Shown here in pieces: positions 47,479-56,100 of a DNA stretch of 64,000 nt. The stretch comes from a bacterium (GTDB lineage: Bacteria; Electryoneota; RPQS01), in contig JAHDVH010000005.1 in assembly GCA_023382385.1 (NCBI GenBank), forward strand, positions 62,001 to 126,000, written 5' to 3'. The notes below the pieces were generated by a model. It ran no database searches. It saw only the letters and a program-made list of their open reading frames with translations, and was not told where the DNA came from. A program made the position numbers and the translations under genes. The stretch's first letter is position 1, and each line of letters starts with the position of its first letter.

Positions 47479-47954
47479 TGAATGACACCAAGTGAATTCT
47501 GGGAAAATCTCTCCTTCGAGTCGTGAAGCATCTCAATTAGATACTGCACGATATTGGATACTACAGCTTTAACGCGTTCAGTTAAGTCATCCGGCTGGTC
47601 GAAACAATTAGCTCCGACACTGAGCAAGAAACAACTTGGAGAGGCATCATATAGTGTCTTGCAAACTGTGAGAAGGTTGCCGGGAGTTACGTGGTGCGTC
47701 AAGCCGCTGTGTAGTTCCCGCGACGCAATGAGTCGTGTCATCGACCATTTGCCGGGTTCAAGTTGCACCGTCGCATCGATGAACACAATTGCCCGATAGG
47801 CGGCCATCTGCTGCGCGTGTTCATAGTTCAATTGAGTCGTCACAAGGAAGTCGGCATCAGGAGACGCAGACATCAAAGAACTCACAATGGTTTCCGCGAT
47901 GCCGTCGTCGCCCCGCAAGGAGTTGCCTATCCCGATTATCAGAATATCATTCAT
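47475..47954 (-). CDS. hoxW: Hydrogenase large-subunit maturation endopeptidase
   Basis: 159 residues from the ATG at 47954 (MNDILIIGIGN), chosen because the family starts just before the GxGN strand. The Ni-sensing ligands fit the HybD/HycI/HoxW family: Asp16 in GNSLRGDDG, Asp60 in FIDAT and His88 in THHVTP. It cleaves the C-terminal tail of HoxH after Ni insertion. It overlaps hoxH by 8 nt. The hoxW name rests on operon context. Confidence 0.9.
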   Translation of the reverse strand: MNDILIIGIGNSLRGDDGIAETIVSSLMSASPDADFLVTTQLNYEHAQQMAAYRAIVFIDATVQLEPGKWSMTRLIASRELHSGLTHHVTPGNLLTVCKTLYDASPSCFLLSVGANCFDQPDDLTERVKAVVSNIVQYLIEMLHDSKERFSQNSLGVIQ

Positions 47955-49377
47955 CGTTCCGAACAAGCGTATCGACCAACTGCATTGCATGGTCATAGAG
48001 CTCTACGTGAAGCGGCATTTGCCCAAGCGCGTGCGTCGAGCAACTTAGGCAGGGGTCGAAGGCGCGGATTACAGCTTCGACACGATTTAGCATTCCTTCG
48101 GTTAGGCGCTCGCCGTCAACGTAGCTGCGCGCGACCTGCAGGATGCTTCTGTTCATGGCAAGGTTATTATGCCCGGTGGCGATAATCATGTTCGCCCATT
48201 GCACGACGCCTTCCTCATCGACATGATAGTGATGTATCAGTGTGCCACGTGGGGCCTCAGCCACACCAATTCCGTCGCGACTATTCGCAGCCGCTCCGGC
48301 TCTGACATGCTTGTCAAGCAGCGAGTCATCCGCCAGCTTCTGCTCAAGTCGCTCGATACAATAGAGCATTTCGATCAAACGCGCGTGATGGTTGTGATAG
48401 GTGCTCAAAATCGGATGACCGTACCTTGACCTGAACTCATCAAGTTCGGCATCGGCAAGCGGGGTTCCACAACGAGTGACAACATTCAATCTTGCCAGCG
48501 GTCCCACCCTGTACATTCCGGTTGGATAGCCTAACGGTTTATAGTATGGAAACTTCATGAAAGTCCAAGGCTCTACGGCTTCGGAAATCAGCTCGGCGTA
48601 GCGTGTTGAATCCCAGCCTTGCGTCAAGACATTTCCTGCTGAATCCACAACACGCAGCTTACCATGATAGTGCTCAAGATTGCCATGGTCGTCCACAAGT
48701 CCCATGAAGAGTGAGGGGAAGTTTCCGAAAGTCTCCATTTCGGATTCAAAAGAGGCAAGAATTGGCTTGAAAGTCGCAAGCGCGCGGAGTGCGATGTCCT
48801 TAACCTCAGGAAGTTGAGCGCGGATCTGGTCTCTGTGTTCACGCTTCAGCGGTTCACTCACTCCTCCTGCGACAATCCATGCGGGATGGATTCGTTTTCC
48901 GCCCAGCAGCTCAATCATCTGCTGTCCGAACTGTCGGAGGCGAATACCGTCGCGCGCGAGCTGCGGATTACGAGCCGCAATTCCCGCGATGTTGCGAGTT
49001 GCAGGATCACTGTCAAATCCAAAGAGAAAATCAGGAGCTGAAAGATAAAATAAACAAAGAGCATGTGACTGGATGATCTGCGCGAAGTTCATCATTCTGC
49101 GAAGCATTTCGGCAGTGCGCGGAATGCGAACAGCAAGTATTTCGTCACATGCTTTCGCGCCGGCTATCAAATGCGCGACGGGACAAATACCGCACGACCT
49201 CGCCATCAGAGCAGGCATTTCGTAATATGGCCTGCCTTCGCAGAATTTCTCAAAACCTCGAAACTGAGTCGTGTGAAACAGTGCGCGTTCCACGGTGCCG
49301 CTCTCATTCAGATGGAGCGTTATCTTTGCGTGCCCCTCAATTCGCGTGATAGGATCTATGGTTATGGTTCGAGTCAC
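47947..49377 (-). CDS. hoxH: [NiFe] hydrogenase large subunit HoxH
   Basis: 476 residues. The Ni-Fe site ligands are all present: Cys62 and Cys65 (RSCGICPVAH) and Cys443 and Cys446 (DPCLSCSTH). His449 marks the maturation cleavage point, leaving a ~26-residue tail to be removed by the adjacent protease. The start is a GTG in front of TRTITIDPITRIEGH, the conserved N-terminus. The DPCLSCSTHA form and the linked hoxEFUY genes place it with group 3d bidirectional NAD-linked hydrogenases. It catalyses H2 = 2H+ + 2e- in the cytoplasm. The gap to hoxY is 7 nt. Confidence 0.97.
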   Translation of the reverse strand: MTRTITIDPITRIEGHAKITLHLNESGTVERALFHTTQFRGFEKFCEGRPYYEMPALMARSCGICPVAHLIAGAKACDEILAVRIPRTAEMLRRMMNFAQIIQSHALCLFYLSAPDFLFGFDSDPATRNIAGIAARNPQLARDGIRLRQFGQQMIELLGGKRIHPAWIVAGGVSEPLKREHRDQIRAQLPEVKDIALRALATFKPILASFESEMETFGNFPSLFMGLVDDHGNLEHYHGKLRVVDSAGNVLTQGWDSTRYAELISEAVEPWTFMKFPYYKPLGYPTGMYRVGPLARLNVVTRCGTPLADAELDEFRSRYGHPILSTYHNHHARLIEMLYCIERLEQKLADDSLLDKHVRAGAAANSRDGIGVAEAPRGTLIHHYHVDEEGVVQWANMIIATGHNNLAMNRSILQVARSYVDGERLTEGMLNRVEAVIRAFDPCLSCSTHALGQMPLHVELYDHAMQLVDTLVRNDE

Positions 49378-49384
49378 TGATGGC

Positions 49385-49918
49385 CTACTTTCCGAATCTT
49401 GTCATTAGCTTGATATCCGGTTTGCGTCCGTTCACCAACTCGGTCAGAGCGTAGTAAATGGCGTCGGCGGGCGGCGGGCAACCGGGTATGTGCAGATCCA
49501 CTGAAACCGTGTCATGAATCGGTACGACTTTATCCAGCAAAGTCGGGAGCATTTCCGCAGGAGTCTGTGGCTGAATCTGAACCAGTTCATGATAGGCTCT
49601 GTGCATCGTAGGTTCCACGCCAAATACATTGCGCATGGCGGGTACGTTACCCGTTACCGCGCAGTCTCCGAGAGCGACGAGTATCCGGGTGCGTGCTCGA
49701 ACGTTCCTGATCTTTGCAACGTCCTCGTCAGTGCTAACTGAACCTTCGACGAGCGTAATATCCACTTCAGACGGAAACTCCTTTATGTCGACGAGTGGAC
49801 TATACACCAAGTCAACGAGTTCAAGCAGGCCGACAATGCGCTCATCTGAGTCCAGGAATGACATGTGGCAGCCTGAGCAGCCGTCCAGCCACACGGTGGC
49901 GAGCTTAAGCTTCTTCAT
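49385..49918 (-). CDS. hoxY: [NiFe] hydrogenase small subunit HoxY
   Basis: 177 residues, the short single-cluster form. The proximal [4Fe-4S] ligands are Cys14 and Cys17 (DGCSGCHMSF), Cys86 (ALGDCAVTG) and Cys147 (IPGCPPP). The start at 49918 gives the family N-terminus KKLKLATVWLDGC; the open frame upstream is antisense-free but belongs to hoxU in another frame. There is no Tat signal, so the enzyme is cytoplasmic. It passes electrons between HoxH and the diaphorase module and overlaps hoxU by 14 nt. Confidence 0.96.
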   Translation of the reverse strand: MKKLKLATVWLDGCSGCHMSFLDSDERIVGLLELVDLVYSPLVDIKEFPSEVDITLVEGSVSTDEDVAKIRNVRARTRILVALGDCAVTGNVPAMRNVFGVEPTMHRAYHELVQIQPQTPAEMLPTLLDKVVPIHDTVSVDLHIPGCPPPADAIYYALTELVNGRKPDIKLMTRFGK

Positions 49919-50645
49919 TGTTGCGCGCCTCCCGCATTTCTGCCAAGTGTGCAATGACATCCCGCCTTTTAAACTTTTCAGCGACGCTGCGGCGGCCTTT
50001 CTCTTTGATTGCCCCGGTCGGACAAACCTGAACACATTTGCTGCAACGGGTGCACGTGGGTGATTCACCCCACGGGTCATCAAGATCGCTGATGATGCGT
50101 GACAGTATTCCGCGCCCCATGATATCCAACGTATGGGCTCCTTCAATGTCTCCGCAAACTCTCACACACCTGCTACACAGGATACATCGGTTATTATCGG
50201 ACACGAAGCGGTCGTGGGTCGCGTCAACGGTGAACTTGGGATGCAGATAGGGCAAACGAACGTGGTCCATTCCGAGCGCCTCTGCCAGGCTTTGCAGCTC
50301 GCAGAAGCCGTTTGCAATACAGACTGAACAGACATGATTGCGCTCAGTAAACAGAAGCTCCAAAATCCAGCGACGGTAATTGCGCAGTTTCTCGCTGTCT
50401 GTCGTCACTTCCATGCCTTCTGCAACCTTGGTCATGCATGCCGGCAGTAACCGAGTACTACCCTTGACTTCCACTAAGCAGAGCCGGCAGGCACCATAAG
50501 GGACCAAACCCTCGAGAAAGCAGAGAGTGGGTATGAAAATGTTATTCTGCAGTGCGACATCCAGAATGGTCTCATCGCCGCTCGCTCCGACCGGCTTCCC
50601 ATTAATGACTAGCGTAATGATCTGAACAGGTTGAAGTGAAGTCAT
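49905..50645 (-). CDS. hoxU: Bidirectional hydrogenase diaphorase iron-sulfur subunit HoxU
   Basis: 246 residues with four cluster sites readable: [2Fe-2S] Cys42, 53, 56, 70; NuoG-type His104, Cys106, 109, 115; and two ferredoxin-type [4Fe-4S] sites, Cys154, 157, 160, 164 and Cys198, 201, 204, 208. It is the N-terminal part of NuoG in fold and wires HoxFE to HoxYH. Overlap with hoxF is 4 nt (ATGA) and with hoxY 14 nt. A basic tail (KEKGRRSVAEKFKRRD) follows the last cluster. Confidence 0.96.
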   Translation of the reverse strand: MTSLQPVQIITLVINGKPVGASGDETILDVALQNNIFIPTLCFLEGLVPYGACRLCLVEVKGSTRLLPACMTKVAEGMEVTTDSEKLRNYRRWILELLFTERNHVCSVCIANGFCELQSLAEALGMDHVRLPYLHPKFTVDATHDRFVSDNNRCILCSRCVRVCGDIEGAHTLDIMGRGILSRIISDLDDPWGESPTCTRCSKCVQVCPTGAIKEKGRRSVAEKFKRRDVIAHLAEMREARNNEEA

Positions 50646-52279
50646 CTTATGCCTCCTTTCTCAAGACCTGATGCAGTATCATGATCGATCAGGTGCGACT
50701 CATATTCGCCTCGGAAGAACCTTAACGTACTAAGTACCGGATTCGGAGCGGACTGCCCAAGCCCGCATAGACTCGTATTTTTAACAACGTCACAAAGTGA
50801 TTCAAGCAATTCCAAATCAGACCGTGATGCTTCGCCATTATTAATTTTAGCGAGCAGATTGTGCATCTGAGTTGTGCCTACCCGACACGGCACACACTTT
50901 CCGCAAGATTCTGAAACTGAGAATTCCATGAAGTAGCGTGCGATATCCACAATGCTGGCTCGCTCATCGATTACGACCATACCACCTGACCCCATGATCG
51001 AGCCAAGTTCGGCAAGGGATTCATAGTCGACAGGCGTGTCAAGTTTTTCCTCTGGGATGCATCCGCCTGTCGGTCCACCGGTTTGAACTGCTTTGATGTT
51101 GCGGTCGTGTTCAATACCCCCGCCAATATCGTGAATAATCTCGCGAAGGGTTACACCCATAGGCACTTCAATCAAGCCAACGTGCCGAACATCTCCGGCG
51201 AGCGCAAAGACTTTTGTCCCTTTACTCCGCTCCGTTCCGATTCCGGCGAACCACTCTCCTCCGTGCCGTATGATGGAGGTGATGTTTGCGAATGTTTCAA
51301 CGTTGTTGATGAGGGTCGATTTCCCAAACAAGCCGCTTTCGGCAGGGTAGGGTGGTCTTGGCCGGGGAGTCCCGCGTCCGCCTTCAATAGAGGCTATCAG
51401 CGCCGTTTCCTCCCCGCAAACATAGGCACCCGCTCCCAACCGCAGTTCAATGTGGAAGTTGAAGGTTGTGCCCATGATATTCTGACCGAGGAAGGTGGTC
51501 TCTTCAGCTTGTCTAATTGCTTTCTTGAGTCTTTCATAGGCAAGTGGGTACTCTGCCCGAATGTAGATATACCCTCGGTTTGCTCCTACTGCGAATCCGG
51601 CGATGGCCATTCCCTCGAGAACGCGATGCGGATCACTCTCAAGCACGCTGCGGTCCATGAAAGCTCCGGGGTCGCCCTCATCAGCGTTGCAAATGATATA
51701 TTTTTGTTGGACACCTGTCTTTGCAACAGTTGTCCACTTCAGACCAGTCGGATACCCCGCACCTCCACGTCCGCGGAGTCCGCTCTTCACAACCTCTGAG
51801 ATGACTTCCGACGGACTCATAGCCGTCAGTGCCTTAAAGAGGGAATGATAGCCTTTGGCTGCGATGTAATCGTCGATCTCTTCCGGATCGATTTTGCCGC
51901 TGTTCTCCAGTACGATCTTCTTCTGTCGGCTGAAGAATGGCAGATCTGATCTCATGTGCAGCCTCGCTACCGGCTCGCTATCTAAATGATCGAGAATTTC
52001 TGCCACATCGGCGGGCGTGACGGACGTATAAACGATACCTTCAGGTTCTATCGCGACTGCCGGGCTGCCAAAACAGGGTCCTATACAGCCAACTCCCTTG
52101 ACGGCGCAGACCTCGCCAAGTCCACGCGCCTTTATCTCAGATTGAAAGGCTTGAAGCAGTGATCTACTGCCCGCAGCGATGCAGCCTGCGGCCACGCATA
52201 CGTGAATGCGGTGTTTTCGCTTCGCCTGTTCGAGCTGGACTCTCTCTCGAATTTCAGACAAATCATCAAGCGTGACCAT
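50642..52279 (-). CDS. hoxF: Bidirectional hydrogenase diaphorase flavoprotein HoxF
   Basis: 545 residues. An N-terminal thioredoxin-like [2Fe-2S] domain has Cys28, 33, 65 and 69. The NuoF-like core carries the FMN/NADH-binding glycine loop GRGGAGYPTG (170-179) and CNADEGDPGAFMDR. The C-terminal [4Fe-4S] ligands are Cys459, 462 and 465 (ESCGKCVPC) and Cys505 (TSLCGLGQ). It oxidises or reduces NAD(H), possibly NADP(H), and links this to H2 chemistry through HoxU. It overlaps hoxE by 14 nt. Confidence 0.97.
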   Translation of the reverse strand: MVTLDDLSEIRERVQLEQAKRKHRIHVCVAAGCIAAGSRSLLQAFQSEIKARGLGEVCAVKGVGCIGPCFGSPAVAIEPEGIVYTSVTPADVAEILDHLDSEPVARLHMRSDLPFFSRQKKIVLENSGKIDPEEIDDYIAAKGYHSLFKALTAMSPSEVISEVVKSGLRGRGGAGYPTGLKWTTVAKTGVQQKYIICNADEGDPGAFMDRSVLESDPHRVLEGMAIAGFAVGANRGYIYIRAEYPLAYERLKKAIRQAEETTFLGQNIMGTTFNFHIELRLGAGAYVCGEETALIASIEGGRGTPRPRPPYPAESGLFGKSTLINNVETFANITSIIRHGGEWFAGIGTERSKGTKVFALAGDVRHVGLIEVPMGVTLREIIHDIGGGIEHDRNIKAVQTGGPTGGCIPEEKLDTPVDYESLAELGSIMGSGGMVVIDERASIVDIARYFMEFSVSESCGKCVPCRVGTTQMHNLLAKINNGEASRSDLELLESLCDVVKNTSLCGLGQSAPNPVLSTLRFFRGEYESHLIDHDTASGLEKGGIR

Positions 52280-52772
52280 GAATCGCCTCTTCTAGTTTGC
52301 TCAGCAACTCTTCTTTCGAGAGCTTACCTGCGTCGTGCCCGTCAATACTGGCAATAGGGGCAAGTCCGCACGTTCCGACGCAACACGCTGCCTGCAAAGT
52401 CAGCTTGCCGTCTTCAGTAGTTTCGTCGATCGAGAGTCCGAATCGCTCCTTCAGAGCATCCAGCAACTCAGGTGCTCCCTTGATGTAGCAAGCCGTGCCG
52501 GTGCAGACGATACATTTGTGCTTGCCCGGAGGTTTAAGTGTGAAGAATTGATAGAAAGTCGCGACCCCGTAGGCTTTGCTAAGGGGTACACCGAGTGCTT
52601 GCGCGACGTAGGCCAACGATTGACGATCAAGAGAACCGAAGGCATCCTGCACCGCATGAAGCGATTCAATCAATGCATGAGGACTCTGACCATGTTTCCG
52701 CATAACAATTTGGACTCCACGCCAGCGCGGATCGGTTGTTGGGGGTTCTGGGAGTTTTGATTTACGATTCAT
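52266..52772 (-). CDS. hoxE: Bidirectional hydrogenase subunit HoxE (NuoE-like)
   Basis: 168 residues from the ATG at 52772; the frame extends to a TTG at 52805, and neither start has a good Shine-Dalgarno site. The thioredoxin-like [2Fe-2S] ligands are Cys90/Cys95 (CTGTAC) and Cys131/Cys135 (CVGTC), the spacing of NuoE. The helical N-terminus (LIESLHAVQDAFGSLDRQSL) is also family-like. It is the first gene of the hydrogenase run. A palindrome of Crp/Fnr type lies upstream. Confidence 0.94.
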   Translation of the reverse strand: MNRKSKLPEPPTTDPRWRGVQIVMRKHGQSPHALIESLHAVQDAFGSLDRQSLAYVAQALGVPLSKAYGVATFYQFFTLKPPGKHKCIVCTGTACYIKGAPELLDALKERFGLSIDETTEDGKLTLQAACCVGTCGLAPIASIDGHDAGKLSKEELLSKLEEAIHGHA

Positions 52773-52797
52773 ATTAATGACTTTAATATCTTGTTCG

Positions 52798-52812
52798 ATG
52801 AACAAAGTTCAT
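52798..52812. promoter_or_regulatory. ATGAAC-N3-GTTCAT palindrome in the hoxE leader
   Basis: A perfect 6-bp inverted repeat with AAA spacer, centred 33 bp upstream of the hoxE ATG and covering the alternative TTG start. The core TGAAC-N3-GTTCA also occurs at 14267-14279. It could be an operator or a small RNA hairpin. Confidence 0.35.
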
Positions 52813-52863
52813 TTATACCTAAAAGTATACCTTGAACTTCCAATGAACAGCATTGCTAATTAA

Positions 52864-52885
52864 TTTTGTGAAATTTTTCACAAAA
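52864..52885. promoter_or_regulatory. Crp/Fnr-family operator upstream of the hydrogenase operon
   Basis: TTTTGTGAAA-TT-TTTCACAAAA is a perfect 22-bp palindrome and contains TGTGA-N6-TCACA, the canonical Crp-family site. Its centre is about 57 bp upstream of the start site predicted from TATACT (52824-52829) and about 70 bp from that predicted from TATAAA (52812-52817); both candidate -10 boxes lack a good -35. That layout fits an activator-dependent class I promoter. Which regulator binds is not known. Confidence 0.65.
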
Positions 52886-53088
52886 GTCAACCCGCGAGAG
52901 CTTTTGTGTAACATGCTCACCATCAGATTATTCCTTGAGAATCATGCGGTTGCTGAGCTTGATCAAGTCGGGTAGAATCTGCCTCCAGTTTCGCTGCTTT
53001 GCGAGAATTCTCGCGGAGATGCAAGATATCTATGTCAAGATTGTGATGCGAATATCACGTTGCAGTCGAACGCGCAGAGAGAAAAAGC
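52886..53088. other. Intergenic region with two further dyads
   Basis: No gene seen. GCGAGAATTCTCGC (53004-53017) is a perfect 14-bp palindrome, and GTGAT-N6-ATCAC (53043-53058) is a second dyad. Their roles are unknown. Confidence 0.35.
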
Positions 53089-53112
53089 AAGAGCCCGCCG
53101 GAGCGGGCTCTT
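53089..53112 (-). terminator. Intrinsic terminator of the 1633-aa protein gene
   Basis: A 10-bp stem (AAGAGCCCGC at 53089-53098, GCGGGCTCTT at 53103-53112) is followed on the minus strand by TTGCTTTTTC. It lies 22 nt beyond the stop codon. Confidence 0.8.
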
Positions 53113-53134
53113 GACAAGATCGTAGCATTGACGA

Positions 53135-56100
53135 CTATTTCAGCAGAACCATCTTGTGGACCGCGGAAAAGTCGCCGGCATTCATCTTCACCAGATACAT
53201 ACCGGTCGGCAAATTTCCTGCATCGAAGTGAATTGCGTGCCGTCCGGCAGCCATCAGCCTATCGATCGGACGAGCGACTTCCTGACCTTGAACGTTGTAC
53301 AATACAAGTGTTACTTTGCTCTCCTGCGGGACGTCAAAACTCAGAACAGTTGAGGCATTGAACGGATTGGGGTAATTCTGATGAAGCGCGAACCGCGAAG
53401 GTAGTTCGGGATTGTTTTCAACAGAAGAAGCCTGACTGACTGTTACAGGGATATTCAGCGGACTGTTGTGATCGTTATGCGCGACAAAGATAGTTGCGTT
53501 ATAATCACCGGGAGCAAATTCCGCAGTGGCACCCGTTACCGTAATGAGCTGTGACTGGTTAGCAGCAATGGTTCCTGTGGGATTGGAGACGGTAAGCCAC
53601 GCTTGACTCGTTGTGATGGAGTATTCAAGATCACACTGGCCTTGCGGATTTGAGATTTCGAACTGAGCGGTTGCATTCTGTCCGACGACCGAAAGCACGT
53701 TCAATGAAGTCACGCTGAACGCGGCATTAGGCTGCCGCAACACAAAGTTACGCGTGGCAGTTCCATCGTCCTCGACCACGACATTGCTGGCGTTCTGATC
53801 GCAGTAGCCTTGCAGGTGAACTCGAACTGTATAGGTTCCCGGTTCCACTTCAAGCAGATACACTCCCGCAGCATCTGTAAAAACAAACAAGTCTGGAACC
53901 TGATCCACCGTCACGCGCACGTTTTGCAACGGAACGTTTGAACCAAATTCGCGGATGATTCCAGTGATCGTGCCGGACGGACCCGCCCAGAAGGCAATCG
54001 AAGTCTGGCTCTGCGGAGCGATGGCACCCGCACCATTGAAGTATACTTGAATGGCACTTTCACTGGTGGCATCCTCGACACCAACCGTGCAGTCCGTATT
54101 TCCGGGCCAGCCATCTGCAGGAATGGTATGGTAGTTGAAGATCGCGGCACCACCTTCCTCAAGAATCAACTGGAAGGTGTAACGGAAGCTAAAGTCCCAA
54201 AGATGCGGCAGATTCTCCCAAGTGATGATGAATCGATCTTCCGCAGCGTCTTGATAGGTCAAGACTCGCCCGCCATCCAGCCCGGCGGTCAGTTCGTCCC
54301 AGAACGGGTAGATCGCAGCATGCGGCTCAAATGGACCGGGGATTGGCTCACTGAAGAAGTACCCTTGAACGGGAATGAACGAAGCCCAACCTCCGGGTGA
54401 GATATAGACCTGCGAGTACTCCTGATCGAGATAAGGATAGCTGAAGCCCAGCTCGATCGGACCTGCTGTTGCTCCCCACCACTCAAATGTCAATTCGGTG
54501 CCGATACCAGAGATGTCCACCCACTCATAGTCCACTGATTCAAACGGACTCACCACAGCACCGACAAAGGGTGGCGACGGATTCGATATATTGGGAACTT
54601 CATCTTGCGCGGTCACAGTCCAAGTATAGAAACCATCGTTCTGCGGAGGAGTATCCGTGAAGGTTGTAACGCCCGGTGCGGTCGTGCCGATCTGGACTCC
54701 GTTACGATACACTCTATACTGAGCCAAATCTACGAGAGGTGTACCGTCGCGATTCGTTGTCGGCGCGACCCAAGCGAGCGCCATCTGGGTGTTGCCAACG
54801 GGCACTCCGGTGAGGCCGGACGGGGCAGCCGGTGCCATATTGCACATTGCAGTACGAGTCGGCGAAGGCGGAGACTCAACTCCGTTATCATACATCGCGG
54901 TCACGTAATACGAGTACTGAGTATTCTCAATACGGTTCAAGTCGGTATAGTTCGTCTCCACAGGCTGCGCGATCATCGTGCCACCGCGATAGACGCGGTA
55001 ATTGACAATGTCATCCAACGGACGACGAGGATCACGCGTGACAAGCTCCACCGAGGGAGCTTCGACATAAGGCGCAAACCAGCGGTCAAGTGGATTTCGC
55101 GGAACTTGCGAGGTGGCAACGGGGCCACGTGCGATGAGATCCTTAACATCTCCGCCTGTGATGACACGAGAGCTGTTCATGTCCCCTGACGTGGGCAGCG
55201 ATGGCACGCGATCAATCGCGTAGCCGCCAGGCGTGCCCGTCGAGAGCATATAAAACTCTTGATTCAGCGACAGGCCACCTTCAGGAGGCGGTCCGCCGAG
55301 CCACGCACGCATCATCCAGTCATGCCAGTTCCACAGGTTCCAGAAGCCGTTAGGATCTTGTGTCCAATAAGAGCGGTTGTCGACCTGTGTTTCGTCAGAA
55401 CCGACAGCAGGCTGATCATTCATGCCCGGCGGGAATTGGTAGGCAATGTAGAAGTCGCCCGGTTCGCTAAGAAAGACGCCGCCATCTGTTTCCGCCATCA
55501 CCCAACCCGGTGACGCATCGGCAGACAATCCTGTCCATTCGTAATATGCGTTGCTGACATCCGCGCCTTCTCCGCCAGGCATCGGGGGGCAAATCCCGAT
55601 CCACGGAATCTCGATTTGATCCTCGACAAAGACCGTGACGCTGTAGATCATAAGCGGATACGCGGCATCGTCAGGCGGGGTCATCCGAACACAGAAATAG
55701 TCCGAGGGACCTGCGGGGAAAGCTACCACATAAAACGCTTCAGCTGTTCCGTCGTCGTAGAACAACTCAGTGCCTTCCAGAGTTCCAGGAGTCAACCAGG
55801 ACAATCGAATGCGGTCATCGAAATTCCCGTTAGCTCCTAATTGCGTGACCGGCAACTCACCAAAGAGAACGGTGACTTGATTTGAGCGCGGCGATTGAAC
55901 GGGAACGGAAACGTCGTTGTCAACGGCAGTCACAGTATATTGATAGATACCGTCGGAAGTCAACGTCTCTTGAAACGCCGAAGCGACGGACGTACCGACT
56001 TGAACGAAGTCCTGCTCACCGGCAAGCCGACGATAAACTCGGTATCCATCTACGAGCGGATCGACCGAATTGTCCCAATCAAGTGATACGAGACCCGTCG

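Noticed and set aside
49919-50146. N-terminal extension of HoxY as a possible Tat or regulatory domain
   Set aside because: The 76 extra codons lie within hoxU, and the conserved small-subunit start is at 49918; no twin-arginine motif is present.
52990-53060. GTGAT-N6-ATCAC as a second Crp site for the hydrogenase operon
   Set aside because: The half-sites are out of register with TGTGA-N6-TCACA (8-nt spacing between TGTGA and TCAC), and the dyad is about 270 bp from hoxE, nearer the terminator of the neighbouring gene.
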